From Burkholderiales bacterium (GTDB lineage: Bacteria > Pseudomonadota > Gammaproteobacteria > Burkholderiales > JABEVD01): a DNA stretch of 64,000 nucleotides. The DNA is taken from assembly GCA_019753155.1 (NCBI GenBank), contig JAIELG010000010.1, forward strand, positions 17,740 through 81,739, written 5' to 3'. The number at the start of each line of letters is the position of its first letter. Within the stretch, counting starts at the first letter, position 1. The position numbers and the translations under genes were made by a program. The notes under the pieces were generated by a model that ran no database searches, had not been told where the DNA came from, and saw only the letters and a list, made by a program, of their open reading frames with translations. Below, piece by piece: positions 1-11,067 of the stretch.

Positions 1-1147
1 GGTCGAGGCAGACATTCCGCTTCTGGTCGTGGAGGACGCAAGACGGGCGCTGGGGCAGCTGGCCGCATTCTGGCGCAGCCGCTTCGATATCCCCGTCATT
101 GCGATAACCGGAAGCAATGGCAAGACGACGGTAAAGGAGATGCTGGCTTCCATTTTGCGCGAGCTGGGCGAGGTTCTTGCGACGCGAGGCAATTTGAACA
201 ACGATATCGGCCTTCCGCTCACGCTCCTCGGCTTGCGCCCCGAACATCGCTTTGCGGTGGTCGAAATGGGGATGAACCATAGAGGCGAGATCGCCTATCT
301 TTGCGATATCGCGAAACCCGATATTGCGCTTGTCACCAATGCAGCGAGCGCTCACCTTGCCGGACTCGGCTCGATCGGGGAAGTGGCGCGCGCGAAAGGC
401 GAGATTTTCGAAGGCATGAGCGGAAACGGAATCGCGCTCATCAATGCCGACGATGCTTATGCGCCCCTGTGGCGGGAATTGGCGGGAGATCGCCGCATCA
501 TCGATTTCGCTCTTTCACGGGATGCCTGTCTGACGGCGAAATATTCCCTCCTGGAATTCGGCAGCAAAATCGCCATTCGGACCCCGGAAGGGGAGGTCAA
601 TGCCGAAATTGCAGCGCCCGGCCTTCACAACGTGAGAAACGCGCTTGCCGCTGCCGCTGCCGCGCATGCCTGTGGCATCGGGAACGATGCGATTGCCGCC
701 GGACTCGGGAAGTTCGAGGGTGTCGCAGGCAGGATGCAGCGCAGGAATGGCAGGCATGGCGCGATCCTGATCGACGATACCTACAACGCCAATCCCGATT
801 CGGTCAAGGCGGCGATAGCCTGGTTGTCCGGGATGAAAGGAAGGACTGTGCTGATCCTGGGCGATATGGGCGAACTCGGCCCTGATGCATCGAAGCTCCA
901 TGAAGCGGTCGGGCTTGCCGCGAAAGAGGCGGGAATCGGTGCGCTTCTGACATTGGGACGGACAGGCAGGGATGCGGCGGAATCTTTCGGAGAAGGCGCA
1001 TTCGCTTTCGACGATATGGACGAGCTGATTTGTATGGCGGACAGCCTGATGGGGCAGGACGTGCCGGTTCTCGTCAAGGGATCCCGTTTCATGAAGATGG
1101 AGCGGATCGTCGAAAAACTCGAGGAAAAGGGGGCGGCATGCTCTTGA
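1..1147 (+). CDS. murF: UDP-N-acetylmuramoyl-tripeptide--D-alanyl-D-alanine ligase MurF (5' end outside window)
   Basis: The last cytoplasmic ligase of peptidoglycan precursor synthesis, adding D-Ala-D-Ala to UDP-MurNAc-tripeptide. The reading frame is open from base 2, so the gene begins before the window; about 80-90 N-terminal residues (the UDP-substrate domain) are missing compared with a normal MurF of about 450 residues. The Mur-ligase ATP loop GSNGKTT lies near codon 36 of the visible part, followed by the central-domain stretch [10 protein letters not shown] and the C-terminal [10 protein letters not shown] motif. The stop codon overlaps the start of mraY by 10 bases, so the two are translationally coupled inside the dcw operon. 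The call is firm; only the true start is unknown. Confidence 0.95.
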   Translation, partial: VEADIPLLVVEDARRALGQLAAFWRSRFDIPVIAITGSNGKTTVKEMLASILRELGEVLATRGNLNNDIGLPLTLLGLRPEHRFAVVEMGMNHRGEIAYLCDIAKPDIALVTNAASAHLAGLGSIGEVARAKGEIFEGMSGNGIALINADDAYAPLWRELAGDRRIIDFALSRDACLTAKYSLLEFGSKIAIRTPEGEVNAEIAAPGLHNVRNALAAAAAAHACGIGNDAIAAGLGKFEGVAGRMQRRNGRHGAILIDDTYNANPDSVKAAIAWLSGMKGRTVLILGDMGELGPDASKLHEAVGLAAKEAGIGALLTLGRTGRDAAESFGEGAFAFDDMDELICMADSLMGQDVPVLVKGSRFMKMERIVEKLEEKGAACS

Positions 1148-2223
1148 TACTGGCGCAATCGCTGTCCCGCGACATCCATGCCTTCAATGTGTTCAGTTAC
1201 ATCACATTGCGCACCGTTCTCGCTTCGATGACTTCGCTCGCGATTTCCTTCATGGTCGGGCCGGCCATGATCAGGAAACTCACTGCCTACAAGATCGGCC
1301 AGTCGGTAAGGAGCGACGGACCCCAGACGCACCTTGTCAAGGCGGGAACCCCGACCATGGGCGGGGCGCTGATATTGATTGCCGTCTCCATCTCCACGCT
1401 GCTCTGGGGGGACCTATCCAATCGCTATGTCTGGGTGACGCTGATCACAACGCTCGGCTATGGCGCCATAGGCTGGATCGACGACTACCGGAAAGTCGTC
1501 GAGCGCAATCCGAAAGGGCTTTCAGCCAGGGCGAAAATGTTCCTGCAATCCGCAATCGCAATCGGGGTTGCGATTTATCTTGTAAACACGGCAACATTGC
1601 CGGCCGAAACGGAACTGATCGTGCCTTTCTTCAAGCATCTCGTATTCCCTCTGGGGAGCGTGGGATTCGTCCTGTTCGCCTATTTCGTCATCGTTGGCAC
1701 GAGCAATGCGGTCAATCTGACGGATGGCCTCGACGGACTCGCGATCATGCCGACCGTTCTCGTCGCGGGGGCGTTCTCGATTTTCGCCTATGTCGCGGGG
1801 CATGCTGTGTTCGCCAAATACCTCGGCGTTCCCCATATTCCGGGGGCCGGCGAGCTTTCGGTGTTTTGCGGGGCGCTGGCCGGGGCGGGGCTTGCGTTCC
1901 TGTGGTTCAACGCCTATCCCGCGGAAGTGTTCATGGGGGACGTGGGGGCGCTCGCTCTGGGCGGCGCTCTGGGCCTGATCGCAGTCATCGTCAGGCAGGA
2001 AATCGTCCTGTTCATGATGGGCGGCGTATTCGTTGTCGAAACGCTCTCCGTGATGCTGCAGGTCGCATCCTTCAAGCTCACGGGAAAAAGAGTTTTCAGG
2101 ATGGCCCCGCTTCACCATCACTTCGAGTTGAAGGGGTGGAAGGAAACCCAGGTCGTGGTGCGCTTCTGGATCATCACCATGATGCTGGTCCTGCTTGGCC
2201 TGTCCACCCTGAAGCTGAGGTGA
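1138..2223 (+). CDS. mraY: Phospho-N-acetylmuramoyl-pentapeptide-transferase MraY
   Basis: Integral membrane enzyme that transfers phospho-MurNAc-pentapeptide to undecaprenyl phosphate, making lipid I. The 361-residue product has the family length and about ten hydrophobic segments. Visible signatures are the early TPTMGG motif, the IDDYRK aspartate pair, [11 protein letters not shown] in the middle, and the PLHHHFE histidine cluster near the C terminus. I chose the ATG at 1138, inside the end of murF, because it gives the usual N terminus; the frame is open further upstream but that would add non-homologous residues. murD follows four bases after the stop. Confidence 0.96.
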   Translation: MLLILAQSLSRDIHAFNVFSYITLRTVLASMTSLAISFMVGPAMIRKLTAYKIGQSVRSDGPQTHLVKAGTPTMGGALILIAVSISTLLWGDLSNRYVWVTLITTLGYGAIGWIDDYRKVVERNPKGLSARAKMFLQSAIAIGVAIYLVNTATLPAETELIVPFFKHLVFPLGSVGFVLFAYFVIVGTSNAVNLTDGLDGLAIMPTVLVAGAFSIFAYVAGHAVFAKYLGVPHIPGAGELSVFCGALAGAGLAFLWFNAYPAEVFMGDVGALALGGALGLIAVIVRQEIVLFMMGGVFVVETLSVMLQVASFKLTGKRVFRMAPLHHHFELKGWKETQVVVRFWIITMMLVLLGLSTLKLR

Positions 2224-2227
2224 TGCG

Positions 2228-3586
2228 ATGAATTTGAGCGGCAAAAAAATTCTCGTTCTCGGTCTGGGCGATACGGGTATCTCTGCCGTCAGGTGGCTCA
2301 AATCCGTGGGTGCGCAAGTGGTTGCGGCGGATTCCAGATTGAGTCCGCCGCGCGCAGGCGAATTGCAGGGCATCGAATTCGATGCCGGACCATTCAGGCA
2401 GGAAATTCTGGAAGGGGTGGACATGATCGTGATCAGCCCGGGATTGTCGCTTCAGGAACCCGTGGTTTCTAGGGCGATCGAAATGGGCATTCCCGTTCTG
2501 GGAGATGTCGAGCTTTTCGCACGGGAAATCGCGAAAAAGAACCCGAGGCCGGGCGTTCTCGCAATAACGGGCTCGAACGGCAAAAGCACGGTGACTTCCA
2601 TGGTGGGGGCAATGTGCTCAAAGGCAGGACTCGATACGGTGGTCGCGGGCAACATAGGCCTTCCGGTGCTGGATACGCTGGGGGGAAATCCCACCATCTG
2701 CGTGCTCGAACTCTCGAGTTTCCAGCTCGAAACGCTCGGGAGCCTGAACGCAAAGGTTGCGACAGTGCTTAATGTGAGCGAGGACCATCTCGATCGCTAC
2801 GATTCGATGCGCGAATATTCGAGGGTGAAATCCGGGATATTCTCAGGGGACGGCATCCAGGTTCTCAATCGCGACGACCCCGCAAGTATGGCCATGCGTC
2901 TTCCTGGGCGCATGGCGCTCACTTTCGGTCTCTCGGCCCCCGCGGGCGAAAACGAATACGGTCTTGTCCAAGCCGGGGAGGAAACCTGGCTGGCAAGGGG
3001 AGGTCGACGCCTGATGAGGGTTTCCGAGCTTCATGTCGCGGGGCTGCACAATGCGCTCAACGCACTGGCTGCCCTTGCCCTGTGTTCTGCCCTCGATATT
3101 CCGGAAGAAAAACTGCTTGCAGCCCTGCGTGAATTCAGGGGCTTGCCGCACCGGGTTGAAAAGATCGGGGAAATCAACGGGGTTGTTTTTTACGATGATT
3201 CGAAAGGCACGAATGTCGGCGCAACCGTCGCGGCCCTTACGGGATTGAGCGAAAAGGCCGTCGTGATACTGGGAGGGGACGGGAAAGGCCAGGATTTTAC
3301 GCCCCTGAGGACGCCGATTGCGGAGCATGCGCGCGCGGTGGTGCTGATCGGACGGGATGCCCCGGCCATCGAGAAAGCCGTGGCGGGCATATCCGTTCCC
3401 ATGCTCCATGCCGGGAGTATGGAAGAGGCGGTCATCGATGCGTTCAATGCGGCTGAAAAAGGGGATGCCGTGCTGCTGTCTCCGGCATGCGCGAGCTTCG
3501 ACATGTTCAGGAATTATGCGCACAGGGCCGAGGCATTCGTCGATGCATTCAGGATCCTGGAAGGAGAAGCATGCATACGGCGCTGA
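2228..3586 (+). CDS. murD: UDP-N-acetylmuramoylalanine--D-glutamate ligase MurD
   Basis: Cytoplasmic ligase adding D-glutamate to UDP-MurNAc-L-alanine. The 452-residue product starts with a Rossmann-like segment ([14 protein letters not shown]), has the ATP-binding GSNGKSTV loop at about residues 117-124, and a C-terminal domain with the YDDSKGTN motif. Length and domain order match the family. It lies between mraY and ftsW, and its last 16 bases overlap the ftsW start, so co-translation is likely. Confidence 0.96.
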   Translation: MNLSGKKILVLGLGDTGISAVRWLKSVGAQVVAADSRLSPPRAGELQGIEFDAGPFRQEILEGVDMIVISPGLSLQEPVVSRAIEMGIPVLGDVELFAREIAKKNPRPGVLAITGSNGKSTVTSMVGAMCSKAGLDTVVAGNIGLPVLDTLGGNPTICVLELSSFQLETLGSLNAKVATVLNVSEDHLDRYDSMREYSRVKSGIFSGDGIQVLNRDDPASMAMRLPGRMALTFGLSAPAGENEYGLVQAGEETWLARGGRRLMRVSELHVAGLHNALNALAALALCSALDIPEEKLLAALREFRGLPHRVEKIGEINGVVFYDDSKGTNVGATVAALTGLSEKAVVILGGDGKGQDFTPLRTPIAEHARAVVLIGRDAPAIEKAVAGISVPMLHAGSMEEAVIDAFNAAEKGDAVLLSPACASFDMFRNYAHRAEAFVDAFRILEGEACIRR

Positions 3587-4722
3587 ACAGGAGTCCAGAT
3601 TACGACAGGACGCTGTTCTGGATCGTCCTGTTCCTGCTCGGAATGGGACTCGTGATGGTGTATTCGGCCTCCATTGCAATTGCGGATGCGGGGCGCCATG
3701 CTTCCGAAAACCATCCGGCCTATTTCCTCGTCAGGCAGTCGGTATTCCTCGCCATAGGCGCCGTGCTCGGGGCACTCGCGTTCCAGGTGCCCATGAGGTT
3801 GTGGCAGAAGGCCTCGCTCTACCTTTTCGTGGCTGCGGCGATCCTCCTTGTCCTGGTGCTGATTCCCGGCATCGGGCGCGAAGTGAACGGCAGCCGTCGC
3901 TGGCTCTCCCTTCTCGTGATCAACCTTCAGCCTTCCGAATTCATGAAGCTGTGCGTCGTGATTTACGCCGCGGATTACACGGTGCGCAAGGCGGCCTACA
4001 TGCAGGATTTGAAAAAGGGATTTCTTCCCATGTTTCTCGTCATGCTCCTGACTGGCGCCCTGCTGCTCGCGGAGCCCGATTTCGGGGCGTTCGCCGTCAT
4101 CACGGCGATTGCGATGTCGGCGCTCTTCCTGGGCGGGATGAACGGAAAGCTTTTCGTCGGCCTCATCCTGATGCTCGTTGCAGGTTTCATCCTGCTGATA
4201 TGGACCTCCCCCTACAGGATGCAGCGCATCGTCGGATTCATGGACCCCTGGGCGGACCCTTACGGCAAAGGCTACCAGTTGAGCCATGCATTGATCGCGA
4301 TCGGCAGGGGGGAATGGTTCGGGGTCGGCTTGGGCGGGAGTGTCGAAAAACTGTTCTATCTTCCCGAAGCACATACCGACTTTCTGCTTGCCGTGATCGG
4401 CGAGGAACTCGGTTTTGCCGGGATCGTCGTGGTGATCGGCCTGTTCGCCTGGCTCGTGGTCCGCGCTTTTTCCATAGGCAGGGCAGCGGCTTCAATCGAG
4501 CGTTATTTCCCCGCATTGGTTGCGCAAGGCATAGGGGTCTGGCTGGGCTTTCAGACCATCATCAATCTCGGCGTCAATATGGGCGTGCTGCCCACCAAAG
4601 GATTGACCCTTCCCCTGCTCAGCTTCGGTGGGAGCGGGATCGCATCGAACTGCATTGCGCTCGCCATGCTGTTCAGGGTCGACTTCGAGAACAGGTTGCT
4701 CATGAAGGGGAAAGTGTTTTGA
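3571..4722 (+). CDS. ftsW: Division-specific lipid II polymerase FtsW (SEDS family)
   Basis: SEDS-family membrane glycosyltransferase of the divisome. The 383-residue product has about ten transmembrane segments and the SEDS signatures [13 protein letters not shown] and [16 protein letters not shown]. The ATG at 3571 is preceded by a good ribosome-binding site (GGAGAAGC) and overlaps the end of murD. The frame is open further upstream, but that stretch is antisense-like and not homologous. Its stop at 4720-4722 overlaps a TTG that begins the truncated murG copy described separately. Confidence 0.94.
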   Translation: MHTALNRSPDYDRTLFWIVLFLLGMGLVMVYSASIAIADAGRHASENHPAYFLVRQSVFLAIGAVLGALAFQVPMRLWQKASLYLFVAAAILLVLVLIPGIGREVNGSRRWLSLLVINLQPSEFMKLCVVIYAADYTVRKAAYMQDLKKGFLPMFLVMLLTGALLLAEPDFGAFAVITAIAMSALFLGGMNGKLFVGLILMLVAGFILLIWTSPYRMQRIVGFMDPWADPYGKGYQLSHALIAIGRGEWFGVGLGGSVEKLFYLPEAHTDFLLAVIGEELGFAGIVVVIGLFAWLVVRAFSIGRAAASIERYFPALVAQGIGVWLGFQTIINLGVNMGVLPTKGLTLPLLSFGGSGIASNCIALAMLFRVDFENRLLMKGKVF

Positions 4723-4849
4723 ACCGGACGATTCTGATTATGGCAGGTGGCACGGGTGGGCACATCTTTGGTTCCGACATAACGCACGCAATGCGCGCAT
4801 TAGTCTACGCCGAAGATGTGCCGGGATCGGAGGCCATTCATGTCTAGGA
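4719..4849 (+). pseudogene. Truncated duplicate of the murG 5' end between ftsW and murG
   Basis: A TTG overlapping the ftsW stop opens a 42-codon frame whose first 17 residues repeat the MurG N terminus (RTILIMAGGTGGHIF) and then run into unrelated sequence, ending at a TAG. At DNA level 4726-4769 matches 4847-4890 at 43 of 44 positions, an offset of exactly 121 bases. The TTG directly overlapping ftsW is what would be expected of an original murG start. The 77 bases after the repeat carry inverted repeats. The likely origin is a tandem partial duplication or insertion that left murG with a new ATG start. Confidence 0.8.
4759..4822. repeat. Inverted-repeat segment inside the murG-start duplication
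   Basis: GGCACATCTT (4759-4768) is complementary to AAGATGTGCC (4813-4822), 10 of 10 bases. Between them sits a perfect 12-base palindrome, AATGCGCGCATT (4790-4801). The left arm is part of the duplicated murG coding sequence and the right arm is in the novel 77-base segment. The segment could form a hairpin in mRNA directly ahead of the murG ribosome-binding site, or mark the ends of an inserted small repeat. Confidence 0.7.
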
Positions 4850-5904
4850 CGATTCTGATTATGGCAGGTGGCACGGGAGGGCACATCTTTCCGGCGCTTG
4901 CGGTTGCGGACGAATTGAGGAATGCGGGATTCAAGGTCGTCTGGCTGGGCACGAGAAGCGGAATGGAAGCAAGGCTCGTGCCTGAAAAGGGGTACGAGAT
5001 CGAATATATAAAAATTTCCGGGGTCAGGAAAAGCGGCATCCTGCGCTGGATGTTCATGCCGATCAACCTCCTTGTTGCCTGCATGCAAAGCGTTTCGGTC
5101 ATCCTGAGGCACCGCCCCGACGTCGTGCTCGGCATGGGCGGTTTCGCATCCTTTCCCGGGGGATTGACTGCGGCGATGCTCGGAAGGCCGCTCGTGATCC
5201 ACGAACAGAATGCAATAGCGGGATTGACCAACAGCCTGCTCTCGAAAATAGCAGGCAGGGTGCTGGTCGCGTTTCCCGGGGTGTTGGGCAAAAAAGCGAT
5301 CCTTGTCGGAAATCCCGTGAGGAAGGATATCGCATCCCTTCCTGCGCCGGAAGTGCGCTTCGAGAAAAGGCAGGGGCCTCTGCAGCTTCTTGTCCTGGGC
5401 GGGAGCCGTGGGGCGAGAGCGATCAACGAGACCGTGCCGAAAGCGCTCGGCATGATGGAAAAAGGGAGTCGCCCCACGGTCCTGCACCAGAGCGGGGAAG
5501 CCGACATCGACTACGTGAAGGGAATCTATCTTGCCGCAGGCGTAGGCGCGAACGTGGTTCCCTTCATAGGAGACATGGCCATGGCCTATGGGGGATGCGA
5601 TCTCGTCCTGGCGCGCTCGGGGGCGCTCACCGTTGCGGAAATCGCGGCGGCGGGGGTCGCGAGCATTCTCGTTCCCTATCCCCATGCGGTGGACGATCAC
5701 CAGAAGTTCAATGCGCGCTACCTGAGCGATTCGGGCGCAGCAGTCCTGATTCCCCAGGACGAACTCGATGCGGCAAAGCTCGCGCAACTTTTGAAAAGCA
5801 TGGATAGAGCGCGGTTGCTGGAAATGGGCAAGCAGGCAAGGCATCTTGCCAGGGCGGATGCGACAGGAAAAGCGGCTGAAATCTGCATGGGGATCGCGGC
5901 ATGA
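4840..5904 (+). CDS. murG: UDP-N-acetylglucosamine--undecaprenyl-pyrophosphoryl-MurNAc-pentapeptide transferase MurG
   Basis: GT28-family glycosyltransferase at the inner face of the cytoplasmic membrane that converts lipid I to lipid II. The 354-residue product has the N-terminal glycine-rich GGTGGHIFP loop, the second motif GMGGFASFPGG, HEQNAIAG, and the C-terminal UDP-GlcNAc site LVLGGSRGA with DDHQKFNA. I chose the ATG at 4840 because CGGAGG (4827-4832) lies seven bases upstream and the product starts MSRTILIM; an in-frame ATG at 4816 lacks this support. Unlike its neighbours it does not directly overlap the preceding ftsW stop, because of the 121-base duplication. Confidence 0.95.
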   Translation: MSRTILIMAGGTGGHIFPALAVADELRNAGFKVVWLGTRSGMEARLVPEKGYEIEYIKISGVRKSGILRWMFMPINLLVACMQSVSVILRHRPDVVLGMGGFASFPGGLTAAMLGRPLVIHEQNAIAGLTNSLLSKIAGRVLVAFPGVLGKKAILVGNPVRKDIASLPAPEVRFEKRQGPLQLLVLGGSRGARAINETVPKALGMMEKGSRPTVLHQSGEADIDYVKGIYLAAGVGANVVPFIGDMAMAYGGCDLVLARSGALTVAEIAAAGVASILVPYPHAVDDHQKFNARYLSDSGAAVLIPQDELDAAKLAQLLKSMDRARLLEMGKQARHLARADATGKAAEICMGIAA

Positions 5905-5916
5905 ACGGGAGGAAAT

Positions 5917-7302
5917 ATGCGGCATAAGATCAGGCATATCCATTTCGTCGGGATAGGCGGCTCCGGGATGAGCGGAATCGCGGAAGTGCTGCATAACCTG
6001 GGTTTCGTCATAAGCGGTTCGGACATTCAGGAAAATTCCGCGACCAGGAGGCTGAAGCAGCTCGGCGCGTCCATCAGCACCGGACACGAAGGCCGCAACA
6101 TTCTCGGCGCGGATGCGGTCGTGGTTTCAACCGCCGTAAAAAAGGACAACCCGGAAGTCGTCGCGGCAAGGGCAGACAGGATTCCGGTCGTGCCGCGCGC
6201 GATGATGCTTGCCGAACTCATGCGCCTCAAAAAGGGCATCGCGGTCGCGGGGACGCATGGAAAGACGACGACCACGAGCCTGGTTTCCAGCGTGCTGGCC
6301 GAGGGGGGGCTGGACCCCACTTTCGTCATAGGCGGCAGGCTCAACAGCGCAGGGTCGAACGCAAAGCTGGGCAGCGGCGAATTCATCGTCGTCGAAGCGG
6401 ACGAATCCGATGCGTCCTTCCTCTACCTGCAGCCTGTCATTGCCGTGGTCACCAACATCGATGCGGACCACATGGAAACCTACGGTCATGACTTTTCCAG
6501 ACTCAAGCAGGCATTTGTCGATTTCCTGGAGCATCTTCCCTTTTACGGCGTCGCGGTGCTTTGCGCGGACGATGCCAACGTGATGGAAGTCAGCCAGAGC
6601 ATCACCAAGCCCGTCACGACCTACGGCATTTCGCAAGGCGCGCAGATCCGGGCTTATGACATCGAGCATTGCGGCGGACAGATGAAATTCAGGGTTGCGA
6701 GAAACGGACATTCATTCCCCGTGACCCTCAATTTGCCGGGCCTGCACAATGTCAGAAATGCCCTTGCCGCCGTTGCCGTGGGAGTCGAACTCAACGTGCC
6801 TGACGAATCCATAGCCGGCGCGCTTTCGGAATTCAAGGGCGTGGGCAGGCGCTTCCAGCGCTATGGCGAAATCCCCCTGGCGGGAGGCGGGACTTATACC
6901 CTGATCGACGATTATGGGCACCATCCGGCGGAGATGGCCGCAACCATTGCAGCCGCAAGGGGCGCATTTCCGGGAAGGCGGCTCGTGCTGGCTTTCCAGC
7001 CCCACCGCTATACCAGGACACGCGACCTGTTCGAGGATTTCGTGAAAATCCTGGCAAGCGTCGATGCGCTCCTCCTCGCCGAGGTTTATCCCGCCGGGGA
7101 AGCCCCGATCGTGGCGGCGGATGGCAGGGCGCTCGCGAGAGCGGTGAGGCTGCTTGGCAAGGTAGAGCCCTTGTTCGTCGAAACGCCGGAAGAACTCGTG
7201 GGCGCAATCGGGCATGTGGCCCAGGACGGCGATGTCGTGCTCATCATGGGCGCGGGATCCATCGGATCGGTCCCGAAAAAGTTAAAGGAGCGGGGCGGAT
7301 GA
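5917..7302 (+). CDS. murC: UDP-N-acetylmuramate--L-alanine ligase MurC
   Basis: Cytoplasmic ligase that adds the first amino acid, L-alanine, to UDP-MurNAc. The 461-residue product begins with the [15 protein letters not shown] dinucleotide-fold motif, has the ATP loop [12 protein letters not shown], and the C-terminal [11 protein letters not shown] and FQPHRYTRT motifs that are typical of MurC. GGGAGG precedes the ATG at 5917. It overlaps the start of murB by four bases. Confidence 0.96.
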   Translation: MRHKIRHIHFVGIGGSGMSGIAEVLHNLGFVISGSDIQENSATRRLKQLGASISTGHEGRNILGADAVVVSTAVKKDNPEVVAARADRIPVVPRAMMLAELMRLKKGIAVAGTHGKTTTTSLVSSVLAEGGLDPTFVIGGRLNSAGSNAKLGSGEFIVVEADESDASFLYLQPVIAVVTNIDADHMETYGHDFSRLKQAFVDFLEHLPFYGVAVLCADDANVMEVSQSITKPVTTYGISQGAQIRAYDIEHCGGQMKFRVARNGHSFPVTLNLPGLHNVRNALAAVAVGVELNVPDESIAGALSEFKGVGRRFQRYGEIPLAGGGTYTLIDDYGHHPAEMAATIAAARGAFPGRRLVLAFQPHRYTRTRDLFEDFVKILASVDALLLAEVYPAGEAPIVAADGRALARAVRLLGKVEPLFVETPEELVGAIGHVAQDGDVVLIMGAGSIGSVPKKLKERGG

Positions 7303-8165
7303 TGCGCGGGGAACTCACTAATTCCGAGTCCATGAAGCGCCACACGAGCTGGCGGGCGGGCGGGAATGCGGATAAATGTTACAGGCCCCGCGATCTCGAT
7401 GACCTCAGGACATTTCTCGCGGAATTGCCGGCGGGAGAACAGATCGAGGTGGTGGGGCTGGGAAGCAATCTCCTCGTGCGGGATGGGGGAATACGCGGGA
7501 CGGTGATCCTGATGCACAAGGCGCTCGACAAGGTTCGGGAAGAAGATGGGCTGATCCACGCCGAGGCCGGCGTTGCCTGCGCGAAAGTCGCGCGTTTTTC
7601 CGCAAGCCACGGATGGCGGGGTGCGGAATTCCTTGCCGGGATTCCGGGAACCATAGGCGGAGCGCTTGCCATGAATGCGGGCTGCTACGGAGGGGAAACC
7701 TGGAAGATCGTGGAAAAGGTCGAATCCCTGGGGCGCGACGGCGTGGTGCATGTGCGCTGCCCGGAGGAATACAGGATCGGCTACAGGTCAGTCTCGGCCC
7801 CGGAAAAGGAATGGTTCGTGTCGGCCTGGTTCAGGCTTGTGCCTGGGATGGGCGGGATGGAGGAAATCAGGACGATGCTCAAAAAAAGGATCGCGTCGCA
7901 GCCCCTGGGATTGCCCAATGCGGGATCGGTGTTCAGGAACCCGGAAGGCGATTACGCGGCGAGATTGATCGAATCCTGCGGACTCAAGGGCAGAACGATA
8001 GGCGGGGCCATGGTCTCACCCAAACACGCCAATTTCATCGTCAATACGGGCAACGCGAAAGCATCCGACATCGAGAGCCTGATCGGACTCGTGCAGGAAA
8101 CGGTATTGAGGGATACGGGAATCACGCTCGAACGCGAAGTGCGCATCATCGGGGAGGCGGCATGA
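7299..8165 (+). CDS. murB: UDP-N-acetylenolpyruvoylglucosamine reductase MurB (short, type II-like)
   Basis: FAD-dependent reductase that converts UDP-GlcNAc-enolpyruvate to UDP-MurNAc. At 288 residues it is shorter than the E. coli type I enzyme (about 340) and fits the compact type II form. FAD-binding features are [12 protein letters not shown] and [15 protein letters not shown]; the catalytic serine motif GSVFRNP and the C-terminal glutamate in LEREVRIIG are both present. Two adjacent ATGs (7299 and 7302) could serve as start; the first overlaps the murC stop. The stop overlaps the ddl start by four bases. Confidence 0.95.
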   Translation: MMRGELTNSESMKRHTSWRAGGNADKCYRPRDLDDLRTFLAELPAGEQIEVVGLGSNLLVRDGGIRGTVILMHKALDKVREEDGLIHAEAGVACAKVARFSASHGWRGAEFLAGIPGTIGGALAMNAGCYGGETWKIVEKVESLGRDGVVHVRCPEEYRIGYRSVSAPEKEWFVSAWFRLVPGMGGMEEIRTMLKKRIASQPLGLPNAGSVFRNPEGDYAARLIESCGLKGRTIGGAMVSPKHANFIVNTGNAKASDIESLIGLVQETVLRDTGITLEREVRIIGEAA

Positions 8166-9061
8166 ACTGGGGAAAAGTGGCTGTGCTCATGGGGGGCAGG
8201 TCCGCCGAGCGCGAAATCTCGCTCAAGAGCGGCAATGCCGTGCTTTGCGCGCTGAAAAAGCGCGGCGTGGATGCCCATGCCTTCGATCCGGCCCACAACG
8301 AACTTCATGAACTCAAGGCTTACGACAGAGCTTTCATCGTACTGCACGGGCGCTACGGGGAGGACGGCACGATACAGGGTGCCCTGGAATTGATGAACAT
8401 TCCCTACACCGGAAGCGGCGTGATGGCCTCCGCCATTTCCATGGACAAGTGGCGCACCAAGCTCATCTGGCAGGCGTCCGGCATACCGATAGCGAAGTAC
8501 GAACTCCTCGCGCCCGATTCGGATTTCGATGCGGTGATAGCGCGGCTGGGATTGCCGATTTTCGTGAAGCCTGCATGCGAAGGCTCCAGCATCGGGATCA
8601 GCAAGGTGATGCGCGCCGGGGATTTGAAGGCTGCATACGAGCTTGCGGCAAAGTACGACAGCCTGGTATTGGCCGAGTCTTTCGTCGACGGGGCGGAAGT
8701 GCAGTTCCCGGTGCTCGGAGACGAAGTATTGCCCTCCATCAGGATAGAAACCCCTCACGCTTTTTACGATTACGACGCGAAATATTTCGCAAACGATACC
8801 CGCTATATCTGCCCCGGATTGCCCGCGGAAGAGGAAGCCAGGCTGCACGAACTCGTGCTCAAATCGTTCAAGGTGCTGGGATGCAGGGGCTGGGCGAGGG
8901 TGGACCTGATCCTGGACAGGGAAGGCAAGCCCTGTTTCCTCGAAATGAACACCGTTCCCGGCATGACCGACCACAGCCTGGTGCCGATGGCGGCAAGGCA
9001 ATGCGGAATCGAGTTCGAGGATCTGGTGATGCGCATTCTGGAGGCGAGTCATGTGGGATAA
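8162..9061 (+). CDS. ddl: D-alanine--D-alanine ligase Ddl
   Basis: ATP-grasp enzyme making the D-Ala-D-Ala used by MurF. The 299-residue product shows the N-terminal [14 protein letters not shown] motif, the [12 protein letters not shown] substrate loop, the ATP-grasp stretch [12 protein letters not shown], and the metal-site segment [13 protein letters not shown]. The start at 8162 is inside the murB stop; the frame extends upstream only as a shadow of murB. The 3' end overlaps ftsQ by 11 bases. Confidence 0.95.
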   Translation: MNWGKVAVLMGGRSAEREISLKSGNAVLCALKKRGVDAHAFDPAHNELHELKAYDRAFIVLHGRYGEDGTIQGALELMNIPYTGSGVMASAISMDKWRTKLIWQASGIPIAKYELLAPDSDFDAVIARLGLPIFVKPACEGSSIGISKVMRAGDLKAAYELAAKYDSLVLAESFVDGAEVQFPVLGDEVLPSIRIETPHAFYDYDAKYFANDTRYICPGLPAEEEARLHELVLKSFKVLGCRGWARVDLILDREGKPCFLEMNTVPGMTDHSLVPMAARQCGIEFEDLVMRILEASHVG

Positions 9062-9773
9062 GCCGCAGGCATTGACGGCGCTGTCCAACCTGCTGTTGGT
9101 CCTGGTGTCGGCAATGATGCTTTACGCTGCGATCCATTGGGCGATCCGCCTTCCCTGCTTTTCCCTGAAGGTGCTGAAGGTCGAGGGCATGACGGGCCAC
9201 CTGGCGAGAGATCAGGTCGACTTCATCGTGGGCAGAAGAATGAAAGGCAATTTCTTTACGGTGAACATCGACGAAGTGAGGAGCGACTTCGAGAAGTTGC
9301 CGTGGGTCAGGACTGTCAGCGTGAGGCGCCGTTGGCCGCTCGAAATCGACGTGAAGATCGAGGAGCATGTGCCGCTCGCCCACTGGGGCGCCGATCAGCT
9401 CGTCAACACCCATGGGGAAGTTTTCGATGCTTCGACGGAACAGGTCCTGCCCTATTTTTCGGGCCCCATCGGCAGCTCAGGCGATATTGCCCGCGAATAC
9501 GCATCGTTCAGCACGAGCGTTGCGCCGCTCAAGCGCCGCCTGGCCCAGTTGAATCTTTCTGCAAGGCAGGCATGGGAATTGAAGCTGGACGACGGGATGG
9601 TGGTCGAGCTTGGAAGGGATGGCGTGGAGAAGCGTTTTGCGGATTTCGCAGCGCTCTACGCGAGAACCGTGGGGCGCTTCAACAAGCGTATCGATTATGT
9701 CGATCTGCGCTACGACAATGGATTTGCAGTGCGCATTCCGGGATGGAAAGAACGGACCAGGGGCGCTGCATGA
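9051..9773 (+). CDS. ftsQ: Cell division protein FtsQ
   Basis: Bitopic inner-membrane divisome protein that links early and late division proteins through FtsL/FtsB. The 240-residue product has one N-terminal transmembrane helix (about residues 9-30), a periplasmic POTRA domain starting at [13 protein letters not shown], and the FtsQ-type beta domain containing [13 protein letters not shown]. It is placed between ddl and ftsA, as is usual in proteobacteria. Confidence 0.93.
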   Translation: MWDKPQALTALSNLLLVLVSAMMLYAAIHWAIRLPCFSLKVLKVEGMTGHLARDQVDFIVGRRMKGNFFTVNIDEVRSDFEKLPWVRTVSVRRRWPLEIDVKIEEHVPLAHWGADQLVNTHGEVFDASTEQVLPYFSGPIGSSGDIAREYASFSTSVAPLKRRLAQLNLSARQAWELKLDDGMVVELGRDGVEKRFADFAALYARTVGRFNKRIDYVDLRYDNGFAVRIPGWKERTRGAA

Positions 9774-9795
9774 ATGGAATTCTCGGAGAAGGAAC

Positions 9796-11034
9796 ATGAG
9801 CATGACTAGGGAAGCGAAAAATCTGATCGTCGGCCTCGACATCGGCACGTCGAAAATCGTAGCGATCGTCGCGGAGATCACGCAGGAGGGCAAGCTCGAG
9901 ATCATCGGAATGGGGAGTCACCCTTCCCGCGGACTCAAGAAAGGCGTCGTGGTCAACATCGAGTCGACCGTGAGTGCGATCCAGCGCGCCCTGGAGGAAG
10001 CCGAACTGATGGCCGATTGCAAGATCCGCGAAGTCTATACGGGGATCGCGGGCAGCCATATCAAGAGCTTCAATTCACACGGCATGGTGGCGATCAAGGA
10101 GAAGGAAGTCAACCAGATGGATGTGGAGCGCGTGGTCGAAACGGCCAAGGCGGTCAACATCCCAACCGACCAGCAGATCCTCCACATCCTGAACCAGGAA
10201 TTCATCATAGACGGGCAGGAAGACGTGAGGGAGCCCCTGGGGATGAGCGGGATGCGGCTCGAAGTCAAGGTTCACATCGTGACCGGCGCGATCTCGGCTG
10301 CGCAGAACATCGTGAAATGCGTGAGACGGTGCGGCCTCGTCGAGCGCGATCTCATCCTGCAGCCTCTGGCCTCCGCCATGGCCGTGCTGTCGGAAGACGA
10401 GAAGGATCTCGGCGTCTGCCTCGTCGATATCGGCGGCGGGACGGCCGATATCGCCGTCTTCTCTCAGGGGGCGATCAGGCATACGGCGGTCATCCCGATC
10501 GCGGGGGACCAGATCACCAACGACATCGCGATGGCCTTGCGCACGCCCACCAAGGAAGCGGAAGACATCAAGGTGCATTACGGCTGCGCGCTGCGCCAGC
10601 TCGCCGATCCTTCGGAGATGATCGAAGTGCCCGGCGTGGGGGAACGGGGGGCGCGCCAGCTTTCGCGCCAGACGCTTGCAGAAGTCATCGAGCCCAGGGT
10701 GGAGGAACTCTATTCGCTCATCCAGGCAGAACTTCGGCGCAGCAGATTCGAGGAACTTTTGTCTTCCGGGATCGTGATCACGGGGGGCAGCAGTGCAATG
10801 GCGGGGATGGTCGAACTCGGAGAGGAAGTGTTTCACATGCCGGTTCGCCTCGGCATTCCGCAGTATGTGGGGGGGCTTGCCGAAGTCGTGAGAACCCCCC
10901 GGTTTTCCACGGGGGTGGGATTGTTGTTGATGGGGCTGGAACAGCACAAGCGTCAGAACCTGATATCGCTGCATTCGGGTTCCTTCGGGCAGGTTTTCGA
11001 GAGGATGAAAAGCTGGTTCCAGAGAAGTTTTTGA
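9796..11034 (+). CDS. ftsA: Cell division protein FtsA
   Basis: Actin-like ATPase that tethers FtsZ to the membrane. The 412-residue product has the phosphate-1 loop LDIGTSKIVAIV, the inserted 1C domain, a phosphate-2 loop (VDIGGGTADIAVF) and an amphipathic C-terminal helix (FERMKSWFQRSF) that is the membrane-targeting sequence. The start is either ATG 9796 or ATG 9802; I took 9796, which has GAGAAGG just upstream. A longer open frame to 9610 is antisense-like extension into ftsQ. Confidence 0.95.
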   Translation: MSMTREAKNLIVGLDIGTSKIVAIVAEITQEGKLEIIGMGSHPSRGLKKGVVVNIESTVSAIQRALEEAELMADCKIREVYTGIAGSHIKSFNSHGMVAIKEKEVNQMDVERVVETAKAVNIPTDQQILHILNQEFIIDGQEDVREPLGMSGMRLEVKVHIVTGAISAAQNIVKCVRRCGLVERDLILQPLASAMAVLSEDEKDLGVCLVDIGGGTADIAVFSQGAIRHTAVIPIAGDQITNDIAMALRTPTKEAEDIKVHYGCALRQLADPSEMIEVPGVGERGARQLSRQTLAEVIEPRVEELYSLIQAELRRSRFEELLSSGIVITGGSSAMAGMVELGEEVFHMPVRLGIPQYVGGLAEVVRTPRFSTGVGLLLMGLEQHKRQNLISLHSGSFGQVFERMKSWFQRSF

Positions 11035-11067
11035 AGTGCGGATGAATTTAATTCACAAGGAGGTCAT

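Noticed and set aside
4738..6087. A 449-codon minus-strand frame across murG and murC
   Set aside because: Spans two firm plus-strand genes and shows no protein-family pattern.
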